Position numbers and translations under genes: made by a program. The notes below the pieces were generated by a model. That model did no database searches, was not told the origin of the DNA, and saw only the letters and a program-made list of their open reading frames with translations. This document shows positions 18,333 through 27,573 of a stretch of DNA of 64,000 nucleotides, piece by piece. This stretch comes from Halalkalibacter okhensis (GTDB lineage Bacteria; Bacillota; Bacilli; Bacillales; Bacillaceae_D), in the NCBI RefSeq assembly GCF_000787375.1, contig NZ_JRJU01000011.1, forward strand, positions 1-64,000, written 5' to 3'. The stretch's first letter is position 1, and every line of letters begins with the position of its first letter.

Positions 18333-18390
18333 CTAAAACATGTAACTAAAGCCGATAAAGATGATAGGTACATAGTTAATTATTTATTTG

Positions 18391-18449
18391 TTCTCATCAT
18401 AAAAGAACTTCAATTCCTATACAAGACCACCGTTCTTTTATACGTAACA
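18391..18449 (-). promoter_or_regulatory. Candidate operators upstream of fer-korAB
   Basis: An inverted repeat GTTCT-N9-AGAAC (18391-18409) and the word GTTCTTTTATACGTAAC (18433-18449) lie in the divergent gap between fer and the panE-like gene. The second matches the word upstream of TRAP2 at 14 of 17 positions. A shared regulator, possibly the IclR protein, is inferred. Confidence 0.4.
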
Positions 18450-18602
18450 TAAATTAATTATTCTAACAATTCCAACATTTGTTACTTCTTCGGGTTTCAT
18501 TCTGGCTCAAAATGAACTTGCGATGTATAGTATGTATTGAAGCGATTAAAATAGAATATGATCCTATTAAGTTAGTGATCGTTCATTCATAGGAGGGGTT
18601 CA

Positions 18603-19517
18603 ATGATGACAAATGTATCACTGATCGGTCTCGGTGGAATCGGTGCTGCTTATGCCAGTAAATTGCATGATCTCGCACCTGAAAATTTGAAAATAATTGT
18701 AAATCATGAACGGATGAGCCGTTTTCAAAAAGAAGGGGTAACCATTAATTCAAATCGTTATGATTTTCAATACATTCAGCCAGAAGAACTTACCAAACCA
18801 GCAGAACTTGTATTGATTGCTGTAAAATATGATGGACTCAATCAAGCTATTAAGGATGTACAACAACATATTGGACCAGATACGATTATCATCTCGCTTA
18901 TGAACGGTATTACTAGTGAAGAAATGATAGCTAAGGCCTATCCAGATAACGTCATTCTTCCTGCTATGTGTGTTGCCATTGATGCTATACGAGAAGGAAC
19001 TTCTGTCACCTTTTCCAATATTGGTAGAATCTGTTTTGGTGAAAATACTAACCAAACACTATCTACCAATGTAAAAAAAGTAAGCCAATTATTTGACCAA
19101 GCAGGCATTCCTTATGAAGTCCCAGAAGACATGCTACATACTATGTGGTGGAAGTTTATGATTAATGTAGGAATTAATCAAACTTCAGCTGTATTAAAAG
19201 CACCCTATCGAGTATTTCAAGAAATTCCTGAAGCTCATGCCTTCATGAAATCAGCCATGCAAGAAGTAATCACATTGGCTAAAGCCCGCGGAATACAATT
19301 GACCGAAGATGATTTTTTGAAATTTGATCAAATCTTAAAAAAGGGGCTTGCACCCGAGGGTAAAACCTCCATGCTCCAAGATGTTGAGGCAGGAAGAAAA
19401 ACAGAAGTTGAATACTTAGCAGGTACCGTTAGTAAGCTTGGAAAAACCTATCAAATACCAACACCCATTAACGACATGCTATATAATATGATCAAAGTGT
19501 TGGAAAAAACATACTAA
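18603..19517 (+). CDS. panE: Ketopantoate reductase-family protein (2-dehydropantoate 2-reductase)
   Basis: A 304-residue NADP-dependent oxidoreductase of the PanE/ApbA family. The dinucleotide fold starts with GLGGIGAAYA (residues 9-18), NGITSEE lies mid-protein, and the helical C-terminal domain holds the usual Lys (MWWKFMINVGINQTSAVL) and DVEAGRKTEVEYLAGTV. Classical PanE makes pantoate for coenzyme A, but paralogues reduce other 2-oxoacids. Next to a 2-oxoacid catabolic cluster a specialised paralogue is possible. GGAGGGG precedes the ATG. Confidence 0.85.
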   Translation: MMTNVSLIGLGGIGAAYASKLHDLAPENLKIIVNHERMSRFQKEGVTINSNRYDFQYIQPEELTKPAELVLIAVKYDGLNQAIKDVQQHIGPDTIIISLMNGITSEEMIAKAYPDNVILPAMCVAIDAIREGTSVTFSNIGRICFGENTNQTLSTNVKKVSQLFDQAGIPYEVPEDMLHTMWWKFMINVGINQTSAVLKAPYRVFQEIPEAHAFMKSAMQEVITLAKARGIQLTEDDFLKFDQILKKGLAPEGKTSMLQDVEAGRKTEVEYLAGTVSKLGKTYQIPTPINDMLYNMIKVLEKTY

Positions 19518-19535
19518 AGGGGGTCAGACCCCTTT
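19516..19535. repeat. AAAGGGG...CCCCTTT palindrome
   Basis: AAAGGGG pairs with CCCCTTT around GTCAGA, directly overlapping the stop of the panE-like gene. This is a common dispersed palindrome of Bacillaceae genomes; it could act as a terminator or mRNA-end stabiliser. Confidence 0.55.
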
Positions 19536-19568
19536 ACAAATTTTATATCTATACAAGTTAGGAGCCTT

Positions 19569-20279
19569 ATGAAAAAGATTATCGTTACACTCATTCTATC
19601 CGTTTTTGCTTTTGCAGCTATTCTTTATTCAATCAATGAAATTTCCAAATCAAGAAGTTTTCAATTTTTTGGTGAGCTTATTGTGGACGTAGAAACAGAC
19701 GAAAAGGTCGTGGCATTGACATTTGATGATGGTCCGGGTATTTATACGGATCAAATCCTTTCTATTCTAAAGGAAGAAGAGGTAAAAGGAACTTTCTTTC
19801 TTACTGGTTCTGAAATCGAACAGTTTTCAGACGAAGCAATAAACATCGCCCAAGACGGACATGAAATCGGAAATCATTCATACTCCCATCCGCGTATGAT
19901 TTTTCAATCTCCCTCCTTTATAAAAGAAGAGATTGAACTGACCGACGAGTTAATACGGCAAATTGGTTATACAGGAGAGATCCAATTTCGACCTCCTTAT
20001 GGGAAGAGGTTCATTTTCTTACCATACTACTTACATAAAGAACAACGAAAAACGATATTATGGAATATAGAGCCAGAATCCTATCCAGACATAGCGAATG
20101 ATTCTACTAAAATTGCTGAATATGTGGTAGAAAACATAGAACCAGGATCAATTATATTATTGCATGTGATGTATGAAAGTAGAATTGAATCTCTACATTC
20201 AGTAGAAAAGATCATTACAGAATTAAAAGAGCGTGGCTACCGCTTTACAACCATATCAGAACTATTAGAGTATGATTGA
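19569..20279 (+). CDS. Polysaccharide deacetylase (NodB homology domain)
   Basis: A 236-residue carbohydrate esterase family 4 protein. An N-terminal hydrophobic segment (residues 4-22) acts as signal anchor. The metal-dependent deacetylase motifs are in order: TFDDGP near residue 52, HSYSHP near residue 100, RPPYGK near residue 138 and LLHVM near residue 196. The motif-2 His ligands and the motif-1 catalytic Asp are present. It probably removes acetyl groups from peptidoglycan or another cell-wall glycan at the cell surface. Confidence 0.88.
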   Translation: MKKIIVTLILSVFAFAAILYSINEISKSRSFQFFGELIVDVETDEKVVALTFDDGPGIYTDQILSILKEEEVKGTFFLTGSEIEQFSDEAINIAQDGHEIGNHSYSHPRMIFQSPSFIKEEIELTDELIRQIGYTGEIQFRPPYGKRFIFLPYYLHKEQRKTILWNIEPESYPDIANDSTKIAEYVVENIEPGSIILLHVMYESRIESLHSVEKIITELKERGYRFTTISELLEYD

Positions 20280-20391
20280 AAAGAAGATGGCATTTTTTTT
20301 ATAGGGCTTCATGCATTCCTCGGATGAGAGCCTTTTTCTGTTGTTCAAATATGACTTCGTGCTTGTTCCTCCCCTTGATAGAGGGTTTCCA

Positions 20392-20426
20392 TAAAAAAAC
20401 GGACATGGTCAATTCCAGTGTCCGTT
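20392..20426 (-). terminator. Terminator of the HAD hydrolase gene
   Basis: AACGGACATGG pairs with CCAGTGTCCGTT; on the minus strand TTTTTTTAT follows. It lies about 20 bases after the stop at 20445. Confidence 0.85.
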
Positions 20427-20444
20427 CTACAGCAAACCTCATCG

Positions 20445-21164
20445 TCATTTAAAAATCCCTTGTCTGTTCGCTAACTTTTCGTACAAGTCGTCTAATGTCC
20501 CTCTATCGTCAATATGATAATGGGGCTCTCCTCGATCGATCACATTTCCTTCTACTAAGAAAGTGTTCATCCCAAGCGTACTTGTAACCATGTCTTCTTG
20601 AACATCATTGCCAATCATTATGCAATCGGTTGGCTCTACACGCAGACGCTCACAAATATCTAGATAATATTCTACATTTGGTTTCGTAAATGAAAGTTCT
20701 TCATACACCGTAACTAACTCAAAAGGCAGATCATCAATCCCTGCCCAGTTTAAGCGATGATCAATTGCCACTTTAGGAAATACTGGATTTGTAGCAATTG
20801 CTACACGAAAACCTTGTTTTACAGCTTCTTCAACTACTTCCTTTGCTTTTTTTGAAGGAGTAGTCATATGAGAAAATGTTGGAAAAACGGTATCATAAAA
20901 TTCGTCCAATGTCGGCCAAATTTCGTCACGCTTTAAAGAAGTCATTGCTAGAAACGTTTCTTCAAATACTTGCTCATTTGTTTTTGCTGGTTCTACGTTT
21001 TTAATCATTGCTTCTGTCCCCGCCATTAAAGCTTGAACGAATTTTTTTGGTTCAACAATATGACCTACACGAGGAGCTAATTCTTTGATGTAATGATTAA
21101 TAAATTGATGTGTATCCATCGGAAGTAATGTACCATCTAAATCAAATAAAATTACCTTTGCCAT
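20445..21164 (-). CDS. HAD-superfamily hydrolase
   Basis: A 239-residue haloacid dehalogenase-like phosphatase. Motif I is LFDLDGTLLP (nucleophile Asp near residue 8), motif II is AIATNPV, the motif III Lys is in SFTKPN and motif IV is MIGNDVQEDM. A helical cap sits between motifs I and II, as in subfamily IA. The substrate is a small phosphorylated metabolite that cannot be specified. It stands alone on the minus strand with its own terminator. Confidence 0.88.
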   Translation of the reverse strand: MAKVILFDLDGTLLPMDTHQFINHYIKELAPRVGHIVEPKKFVQALMAGTEAMIKNVEPAKTNEQVFEETFLAMTSLKRDEIWPTLDEFYDTVFPTFSHMTTPSKKAKEVVEEAVKQGFRVAIATNPVFPKVAIDHRLNWAGIDDLPFELVTVYEELSFTKPNVEYYLDICERLRVEPTDCIMIGNDVQEDMVTSTLGMNTFLVEGNVIDRGEPHYHIDDRGTLDDLYEKLANRQGIFK

Positions 21165-21215
21165 TTTTATCGCCTCACAATGTATAAAAATTCCAATATA
21201 TACCTACCTAAAAAA

Positions 21216-21755
21216 CTATACCATATTATCATAAATATAAAGCTTCCCATTAGCTGGTCTTCTTAATGTAGGTCCCTTAAACCCGCGTCTTTTCAACTCA
21301 CGACTCATAAACATCATAATCCCACCGTGACCTACAATAAGTACTTCTTCGTTTGATCGTAAAATTTCATCTAATGTTTTGTTAATTCGCTTTATCACAT
21401 CTTTTTTTGGGTCTATTTGTGATTTATGTTCTAAAAGCCAAGCTCCCCTTATGAAAAGAAGATGTACGAATAAGGGCAGACGAACATTCCCACGAATGAC
21501 AGGGTTCAGCTGCACTTCCCGTAGTTCCTCTAAATAGATAATGTCATCCTTATACGCTTTTTGGGCCGTTTTGACAGCTCGGCTTAAATCACTAGAATAA
21601 CATCGCTGCCATTTCACATCACCTAAATGAATTTCATTTTCTACTACTTCTGACTGATCATACTCTCTTATCCAGTTGATTAAGTCTTTGGATGTTACCC
21701 ACTTGTTCGGATATCCTCGTTCAACTTTAAAATGACGTATTAATCCAACTTTCAA
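21216..21755 (-). CDS. Histidine phosphatase (phosphoglycerate-mutase fold) family protein
   Basis: A 179-residue member of the histidine phosphatase superfamily. The catalytic His is in LIRHFKVERG near residue 8 (RHF instead of the usual RHG). The second His is in LIVGHGGIMMFM near residue 143, and CYSSDLSRAVKTA matches the conserved SDLSRAxxTA box. The TTG start is inferred from GGGGGG eight bases upstream. The substrate is unknown. Confidence 0.82.
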   Translation of the reverse strand: MKVGLIRHFKVERGYPNKWVTSKDLINWIREYDQSEVVENEIHLGDVKWQRCYSSDLSRAVKTAQKAYKDDIIYLEELREVQLNPVIRGNVRLPLFVHLLFIRGAWLLEHKSQIDPKKDVIKRINKTLDEILRSNEEVLIVGHGGIMMFMSRELKRRGFKGPTLRRPANGKLYIYDNMV

Positions 21756-21786
21756 TATGCAGTCCCCCCGGCCTTAATGGAAATTA

Positions 21787-21860
21787 AAAATCCCCACGAA
21801 TCAACAGTACTGAAAGGATTATTCTTCCTAATCCAGTGCTTTATTCTTGTGAGGATTTCA
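21787..21860 (-). terminator. Terminator of the DHA2 transporter gene
   Basis: AAATCCTCACAAGAAT and ATTCGTGGGGATTT form the base of a long hairpin on the minus strand, followed by TTAATTT. Confidence 0.65.
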
Positions 21861-21899
21861 AAGGTTGTTAGATCATTCTAATACATACATACTTACTAA

Positions 21900-23327
21900 C
21901 TAGTTATTGGTCACTTTTTCAAACGGCTCCTCTTGAACCTCTTCTTGTTTGGAGTACTTAACAAAGAATGAAGCAAGTAAGGCAATAAAAGAAAGAACGG
22001 CAACGACGATAAAAGCCACATTTGCTCCATGAATATCAGGATAGGCAATGTTCGGACGCGCTTCTGCATTCATAGTTGTCGTCGTCATAACAGTTACAAG
22101 TATAGCGGTACCAACAGATGCCGCAATCATTCGCATCGTATTGTCCATCGCAGCTCCATGTGGAATTAGTCGTTTAGGCAATTGATTTAATGCTGCTGTT
22201 TGAATGGGCATCAGTACCATTACTAGCCCTAACATTCGTACTGCATACATAATCGTAAGAAAGGCAAATGATGTTTCAGGACCTAAATTAATAAATGCAA
22301 ACGAAGCAGCGGTCATAATCGTTAATCCAATCATTACAAGAAAACGTGCCCCTATTTTATCAAAGATACGCCCGATAATTGGCGACATAATTCCACTCAC
22401 TAACGCTCCTGGCAACAGAGCAAGACCCGCTTCAAAAGCTGTGAACTCCCGCATATTTTGCATATACAATGGAACCAAGGTTTCTACTCCAATTAACCCC
22501 ATAAAAGCAACCATTCCGATTATCACTGCAAAAGGGAAAATCGAAAAAGTGAATACACGAAATTCAAGCATCGGATGTTTTAATCGTAATTGTCTTGTTA
22601 TAAAAAGAAGTAGTGAAAATGCCCCTACAACTAAAGAAATGACGGTAATCGGGTCTAACCAGCCGTAGTTTCCTGCAGCTGTAAAGCCATAAAGAAGACC
22701 CCCAAAACCAAATGAAGAAAACATAATTGAAATAACATCAATTTTAGGCTTTGTTACTTCAGTCACATTCTTCAGAACAAATACCGCAATAACAATATCA
22801 ATCAAAGCTATTGGCAAGATAATAAAAAACAATAATCTCCATGAATAATTAGATGTTACCCAACCAGATAAAGCAGGTCCTATTGCTGGTGCAAAAGAAA
22901 TGACCAGACCTATTAAGCCCATTGCGGCTCCACGTTTATTTATTGGAAATATCATTAAGAATACAGTTGTCATTAAAGGAAGCATCACTCCAGCTCCTGC
23001 TGATTGAATCATTCTTCCAACTAACAACACCTCAAAATTTGGTGCAATCCCAGCGACCAATGTCCCAAATGCAAAAACACTCATTGCTGAGATAAAGAGC
23101 TGTCTTGTTGTAAACCGCTCTAATAAAAAAGCACTAACAGGAATCATAATTCCATTCACTAGCATAAATACAGTTGTCAGCCATTGGGCACTGTTTGCTG
23201 TGACACCCATTTCCTTCATAATTGGTGGAATTGCCGTAATCATCAGTGTTTGATTTAATATCGCAATAAAAGATCCAGCAAGTAACAATGCAACAATCGT
23301 GGATCTCTTATAACTAGGTACTCCCAT
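21900..23327 (-). CDS. MFS multidrug transporter, DHA2 (EmrB/QacA) family
   Basis: A 475-residue drug:proton antiporter with about 14 hydrophobic helices. Family signatures include LNQTLMITAIPPIMKEM in helix 1, SAQWLTTVFMLVNGIMIP, GRMIQSAGAGVMLPL in the helix 4 region and the antiporter motif GPALSGWVTSNYSWRLLF. The C-terminus is a short acidic cytoplasmic tail. GAGGGG precedes the ATG. A perfect 12-base palindrome upstream suggests MarR-type repression, although no marR gene is adjacent. Confidence 0.9.
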   Translation of the reverse strand: MGVPSYKRSTIVALLLAGSFIAILNQTLMITAIPPIMKEMGVTANSAQWLTTVFMLVNGIMIPVSAFLLERFTTRQLFISAMSVFAFGTLVAGIAPNFEVLLVGRMIQSAGAGVMLPLMTTVFLMIFPINKRGAAMGLIGLVISFAPAIGPALSGWVTSNYSWRLLFFIILPIALIDIVIAVFVLKNVTEVTKPKIDVISIMFSSFGFGGLLYGFTAAGNYGWLDPITVISLVVGAFSLLLFITRQLRLKHPMLEFRVFTFSIFPFAVIIGMVAFMGLIGVETLVPLYMQNMREFTAFEAGLALLPGALVSGIMSPIIGRIFDKIGARFLVMIGLTIMTAASFAFINLGPETSFAFLTIMYAVRMLGLVMVLMPIQTAALNQLPKRLIPHGAAMDNTMRMIAASVGTAILVTVMTTTTMNAEARPNIAYPDIHGANVAFIVVAVLSFIALLASFFVKYSKQEEVQEEPFEKVTNN

Positions 23328-23385
23328 TCTGTCCCCTCATCTCTAAACTATAAATATAGTATGGTTAAATTTAATTACAAGATTG

Positions 23386-23397
23386 TTGTTGCAACAA
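23386..23397. promoter_or_regulatory. MarR-like palindrome upstream of the DHA2 transporter
   Basis: TTGTTGCAACAA is a perfect palindrome about 60 bases upstream of the transporter start, of the kind bound by MarR-family repressors. Assignment is by form only. Confidence 0.35.
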
Positions 23398-23482
23398 GTA
23401 CTTATACAGAGTACACGATTTAGAGTTATTATTCCATTGTGCAAACTTACTAATTTTATGTAAAATCGATGTCATAAAGAAT

Positions 23483-23510
23483 CCTCCAACTTAGTAAGTT
23501 GGAGGGATTT
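23483..23510 (-). terminator. Hairpin downstream of the ABC permease gene
   Basis: CCTCCAACTT pairs perfectly with AAGTTGGAGG over a three-base loop, between the permease stop at 23563 and the DHA2 promoter. Confidence 0.6.
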
Positions 23511-23562
23511 ATTAGTGCCCGCGGATTCAGTTATTTTCTAAAATCTTCATGGTTCCAATCTT

Positions 23563-24387
23563 TTACTTTTTATTTCGATAAAGATACATCGTTAATGGAG
23601 CAAAAATCGCCGTAATAACAAAAGATGCTAAAAGAACCCATCCCACTTGTTCAAAAGTAACTGTTCCATGCATCAATCCTCTTACCGCTGTAACTAAGAG
23701 GGAAATTGGGTTTATATCAACAAATGCTTCAAGCCACCTTGGGAGTGTGCTTGGATCAACAAATACATTGCTGACAAATGTCAATGGAAAGAGCACCATC
23801 ATACTAACACCCATTAGTGACTTCTCTGTCCGTAGAATTAGTCCGAGAGTGGTCCAAATCCACGATAAGCTAAATGAGAAAATAACTAACAATACAACAG
23901 CTAATATCACTCCAACAGCGCCACCTTCAGGCCGAAAACCCATAATTAATCCGAGCACGATCATAATGGTCGAAGCAATAGTGTAACGAACCGCATCCAT
24001 CAGGAGCGCTCCAACTAAAACAGAGGGACGCCAAATCGGTAATGAACGAAAACGATCAAAGATTCCTTTTGTAATATCATTATTCAGTTCCATTCCGGTA
24101 TACATCGTAATTGTCACCACTGTCATCGCCAATATCCCTGGCAATAGAAACTGAAGATAGTCTCCAGTGGAACCAGCAATCGCTCCACCAAATAAATACG
24201 TGAACATTAAGAGGAACATAATCGGAAAAACGGTAACATCTAAAAGTTGTTCTGGAACATATTTTAATTTCAATAGTGCGCGCCAAGCAAAGGTAAATGT
24301 ATTTGTGATACCATTTGGCTTTTCGGGTCGAGCTCGACTTGTTAGTGCAATCCGTAACTTTTCTTCATTTTGACCATCTCCTGTCAT
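23563..24387 (-). CDS. ABC-2 type transporter permease, DrrB-like
   Basis: A 274-residue membrane component with six predicted helices, typical of daunorubicin-resistance DrrB and related ABC-2 exporters. Conserved stretches include [40 protein letters not shown] and [30 protein letters not shown]. Its ATG overlaps the stop of the ATPase gene as ATGA, so the two are coupled and form one exporter. The drug or lipid substrate is unknown. Confidence 0.92.
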   Translation of the reverse strand: MTGDGQNEEKLRIALTSRARPEKPNGITNTFTFAWRALLKLKYVPEQLLDVTVFPIMFLLMFTYLFGGAIAGSTGDYLQFLLPGILAMTVVTITMYTGMELNNDITKGIFDRFRSLPIWRPSVLVGALLMDAVRYTIASTIMIVLGLIMGFRPEGGAVGVILAVVLLVIFSFSLSWIWTTLGLILRTEKSLMGVSMMVLFPLTFVSNVFVDPSTLPRWLEAFVDINPISLLVTAVRGLMHGTVTFEQVGWVLLASFVITAIFAPLTMYLYRNKK

Positions 24388-25361
24388 GATCGCCCCTCCT
24401 TACTTGTTTCCTCATCCTCGGTTGGACGTCCTGTTAAAGTTAGAAAAACTTCATCTAGACTCGGTTGCCCTAATGAAAAATCACTAACTTTAATTCCTGC
24501 ATTACTTAAAGCATTAAGCGCATTAACCACTCGTTCTGTCTTGGTTACCCTTGCTGTTAGAGCTAGTGGATCCGACTCCAAATGAATTGTAGTTTCAAGA
24601 TGATGTGATAAAATTTCCGCAGCTTTTTCTCGTTTATCTTCTTCTAATAAACGTACGTGCAACGCCCCTGTTCCTACGGAAGCCTTTAGCTCTCCACTTG
24701 TTCCTTCTGCAATAATCTTCCCTTGGTCAATAACAGCGATCCGATCAGCCAATTGATCTGCCTCTTCAAGATACTGAGTTGTTAAAAGGACAGTTGTACC
24801 GGAACTGACAAGAGCTCGAACGATGTCCCATACTTGATTTCTACTTCTAGGGTCTAATCCTGTTGTCGGCTCATCTAAAAACAACAGATCTGGAGTAACG
24901 ACGATACTTGCAGCAATATCAATTCTACGTCTCATTCCCCCGGAATATTTCTTCACTTGGCGTTTAGCAGCATCCAAAAGACCAAATGCATCGAGAAGCT
25001 CCGTTGCCCTTTCTTTGGCCGCCCGTCTTGAAAAACCCAACAACCTCGCTATAAAAATTAAATTTTCCATCCCCGATAAATCTTCATCAATGGAAGCAAA
25101 TTGCCCTGTTAAACTCACTCTCATGCGAACTTCATCTGCATCTTCAACTAGATCATGACCAAGTATTTTGGCACTCCCCTTATCAGGCTTTAGTAAAGTT
25201 GCCAGCATACGGATCGTAGTCGTTTTACCCGCCCCATTTGGACCTAAAAAGCCATAAACAGTACCAGCAGGAACAGCTAAATCGACACCATCTACAGCAC
25301 GATGCTGCCCAAACTGTTTTACTAACCCAGACGCTTCAATCGCAAGTTCATTCTTTTCCAT
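24384..25361 (-). CDS. ABC transporter ATP-binding protein, DrrA-like
   Basis: A 325-residue ATPase. Walker A is [10 protein letters not shown] near residue 40, the Q-loop follows, the signature is [15 protein letters not shown], Walker B is [16 protein letters not shown] and the switch is [10 protein letters not shown]. The C-terminal region of about 80 residues with [13 protein letters not shown] is typical of DrrA. The ATG at 25361 is preferred over an in-frame GTG at 25370 that lies within the ribosome binding site. Confidence 0.92.
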   Translation of the reverse strand: MEKNELAIEASGLVKQFGQHRAVDGVDLAVPAGTVYGFLGPNGAGKTTTIRMLATLLKPDKGSAKILGHDLVEDADEVRMRVSLTGQFASIDEDLSGMENLIFIARLLGFSRRAAKERATELLDAFGLLDAAKRQVKKYSGGMRRRIDIAASIVVTPDLLFLDEPTTGLDPRSRNQVWDIVRALVSSGTTVLLTTQYLEEADQLADRIAVIDQGKIIAEGTSGELKASVGTGALHVRLLEEDKREKAAEILSHHLETTIHLESDPLALTARVTKTERVVNALNALSNAGIKVSDFSLGQPSLDEVFLTLTGRPTEDEETSKEGRS

Positions 25362-25455
25362 CCCAATCACCCTTTCTCATCGTAATTTTATATGCACCAT
25401 TTAACTGTATATGACTTTTCATAGAAAATCTTCGGTCTCTAGACTGAAGAAGAAT

Positions 25456-25500
25456 GAGGGCATTGAAAAAGGTACGATTTTCACTTTTTTCAGTGCCCTC
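25456..25500. repeat. GGGCACTGAAAAA-type hairpin, copy A
   Basis: GAGGGCATTGAAAAA faces TTTTTTCAGTGCCCTC over a 14-base loop. It belongs to a dispersed hairpin family with copies near 34074, 42424, 55829 and 57355. It lies between the methyltransferase gene and drrA. Confidence 0.7.
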
Positions 25501-25599
25501 TAGAAGAATGCTCAGCTCAAAAAATAACCTAATCCTAGATCTTTCAATAAATACATTCCTTTTACTATGTCCCTCAAGTGGGATAGATAATCTTTACAA

Positions 25600-25636
25600 A
25601 AATGCATCTCCCTAAATTGGAATGGGAGATGCATTT
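25600..25636 (-). terminator. Terminator of the MetE-like gene
   Basis: AAATGCATCTCCC pairs perfectly with GGGAGATGCATTT over an 11-base loop, 26 bases after the stop at 25663. Confidence 0.75.
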
Positions 25637-25662
25637 GCGTAATCATTCATTTCTAACCTAAC

Positions 25663-26766
25663 TTACTTCCACACATCTTCAGCAATTTGAACAATATGAC
25701 GAACTTTGTTCCATTGTTGTTCTTCGGTTAATAAATTTCCTTCTTCCGTTGAAGCAAACCCACATTGCGGACTTAAACAAATTTGATCCAAGCCAACATA
25801 TTCACTAGCTTCTTTTATTCTCGCTTTAACATTCTCTGGATTCTCTAAATCTCCAAACTTAGACGTAATCAATCCTAAAACAAGTTGAAGATCCTTTCTA
25901 TTCACGTGGCGTAATGGTTCAAATCCTCCTGATCGCTCGTCGTCAAATTCTAAAAATAGCCCGTCAACCTTTAAACCTCCAAATATAATTTCTGATGCAT
26001 TCTCGTATCCCCCACTCGCTGCATAGGTAGATTTAAAGTTGCCTCGGCAAATGTGCATGGTAATAATCATATCTTCGGGTTTTTTAGCAATAGACTCATT
26101 GATGGCTTTAGCAAAAAGATCTGCCGTTTGTTCAATATCAAGACCCTGGTCCGTAATTAACTTCTGCCCTTGTTCAGAGAAAAAGATAGACCAAGAGGTA
26201 TCATCCAACTGCAAGTACCTGCATCCCGCATCATAAAAAGCCTGAATAGCTTTTTGATACGCGGCAATTAGATCAATGAATAACGCTTCTTGATTGGCAT
26301 AAACTGATTTATCGATCTCCCCTCTAAAAAACAACATATTGGGACTGGGAATCGTAAATTTGGCCACATGATCACCTGCAATACTATGTAAGAACTTATA
26401 GTCTTCTATCATAGGATGATTTGTGAAATTAACCGGACCAGTCACCTTTATGCCATCTGCTTTCGTTTTTACTCCATTAAATTGAATTCCGGATTCCGCT
26501 TCATACAATTCTACTCCTTCAAGACCAGCTAAGAAGTCAAAATGCCACCACGCTCGTCTAAACTCACCATCCGTAACAGCTTGCAGTCCTACTTCCTTTT
26601 GCTTCTCTACTAAACGAGTAATCTCTTCATCTTCAATAGAACGTAACTCTTCTTTCGTAATTTCGCCTTTTTGTTCTTTCAAACGAGCTTCTTTTAACCG
26701 CTCAGGTCGTAAGAAGCTTCCAACATGATCTGCTTTAAATGGCGCTTTCGTTGTTACCTTTGTCAC
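25663..26766 (-). CDS. Cobalamin-independent methionine synthase C-terminal-like protein (YxjG/YxjH type)
   Basis: A 367-residue TIM-barrel protein corresponding to the catalytic half of MetE. Zinc-type ligands are visible in MHICRGN and SPQCGFAS, and DHVGSFLRPERLKEAR and LQLDDTSWSIF are family segments. It probably transfers a methyl group to homocysteine or a related thiol. The GTG at 26766 is preferred because AGGAG lies 9 bases upstream; the ATG at 26775 directly touches that site. I see no SAM riboswitch upstream. The gene is monocistronic. Confidence 0.85.
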   Translation of the reverse strand: MTKVTTKAPFKADHVGSFLRPERLKEARLKEQKGEITKEELRSIEDEEITRLVEKQKEVGLQAVTDGEFRRAWWHFDFLAGLEGVELYEAESGIQFNGVKTKADGIKVTGPVNFTNHPMIEDYKFLHSIAGDHVAKFTIPSPNMLFFRGEIDKSVYANQEALFIDLIAAYQKAIQAFYDAGCRYLQLDDTSWSIFFSEQGQKLITDQGLDIEQTADLFAKAINESIAKKPEDMIITMHICRGNFKSTYAASGGYENASEIIFGGLKVDGLFLEFDDERSGGFEPLRHVNRKDLQLVLGLITSKFGDLENPENVKARIKEASEYVGLDQICLSPQCGFASTEEGNLLTEEQQWNKVRHIVQIAEDVWK

Positions 26767-26931
26767 TTTAAACATCTCCTAATCTTCGTTTTCTACTTAA
26801 ATTGCAATAGCAAAGCCCTCTTTTGATACCTTTTATTTACCATAACTCAGCCAACTATTTTTAGCAAATTTCAAAACTTCGGAAAACTAAATCTTTTCAT
26901 ATACATCAAAACATCTCAAAAGATAAATGAT

Positions 26932-26961
26932 TTGTATATCGATTACGATAGCGCTTATAAT
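26932..26961 (+). promoter_or_regulatory. Candidate sigma-A promoter for hxlR
   Basis: TTGTAT and TATAAT are separated by 18 bases, about 75 bases before the hxlR start. Confidence 0.45.
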
Positions 26962-27034
26962 AGCTCTAACCTACAAAAGCACCTTTATATATTTGATGAA
27001 TACAGTGCTAACTAAATGGAATGGAGGGATTACG

Positions 27035-27409
27035 ATGGGGCATGTTTGCAATAAGGAGTTTAATTGCGAAAAGGAGTTAACCCTTGCAGTGATAGGCGGA
27101 AAATGGAAGATGTTAATATTATGGCATCTTGGAAAAGAAGGGACAAAACGGTTTAGTGAACTAAAATCACTCATGCCTGGCATTACCCAGCGAATACTTG
27201 TAAACCAATTACGTGAATTAGAATCAGACTTCATTATTCATCGTGAAGTATATCCAGTTGTTCCTCCAAAAGTAGAATATTCCTTAACTGAACAAGGAAA
27301 AACACTCATGCCAATTCTTGAAACGATGTATGCCTGGGGGAAAGACTACAAGCAGTTTCTCCAAGAAAATGTGAATGATTACGAAGAACAAACCGGTTCA
27401 TTTGATTAA
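27035..27409 (+). CDS. hxlR: HxlR-family transcriptional regulator
   Basis: A 124-residue winged-helix regulator of the HxlR/YodB family. It has [28 protein letters not shown] at the N-terminus, [26 protein letters not shown] as recognition region and [16 protein letters not shown] as wing. The ATG at 27035 follows GGAGGG; the longer frame upstream runs through the promoter. In Bacillus, HxlR activates the ribulose monophosphate genes in response to formaldehyde, and hxlA and hxlB follow here directly. Confidence 0.9.
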   Translation: MGHVCNKEFNCEKELTLAVIGGKWKMLILWHLGKEGTKRFSELKSLMPGITQRILVNQLRELESDFIIHREVYPVVPPKVEYSLTEQGKTLMPILETMYAWGKDYKQFLQENVNDYEEQTGSFD

Positions 27410-27412
27410 TAT

Positions 27413-27449
27413 AAAACGATGTACGAGACTACCTCGTACATCGTTTTTT
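27413..27449 (+). terminator. Terminator between hxlR and hxlA
   Basis: AAAACGATGTACGAG pairs perfectly with CTCGTACATCGTTTT, then TT. It separates hxlR from the hxlAB unit, which needs its own promoter. Confidence 0.85.
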
Positions 27450-27450
27450 G

Positions 27451-27528
27451 TTAACTAGAAAACCATCCATAGTATCCTTTTTGTTACTATATGAAATAAA
27501 AGTGCGTACTTCTTTTTCTATTAACTAG
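27451..27528 (+). promoter_or_regulatory. Control region of hxlAB
   Basis: TTAACTAG occurs at 27451-27458 and again at 27521-27528. Between them are two inverted repeats: ATAGTA-N10-TACTAT (27469-27490) and AAGTGCGTACTT (27500-27511). These are plausible binding sites for HxlR; the match to its known operator was not tested. Confidence 0.4.
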
Positions 27529-27573
27529 TGATTAAAATGAAGCTGTAACAAAAAAGAAGAGGAGCGGATAAAT

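Noticed and set aside
26767-27034. SAM riboswitch upstream of the MetE-like gene
   Set aside because: I see no conserved core helices or paired terminator in this gap.
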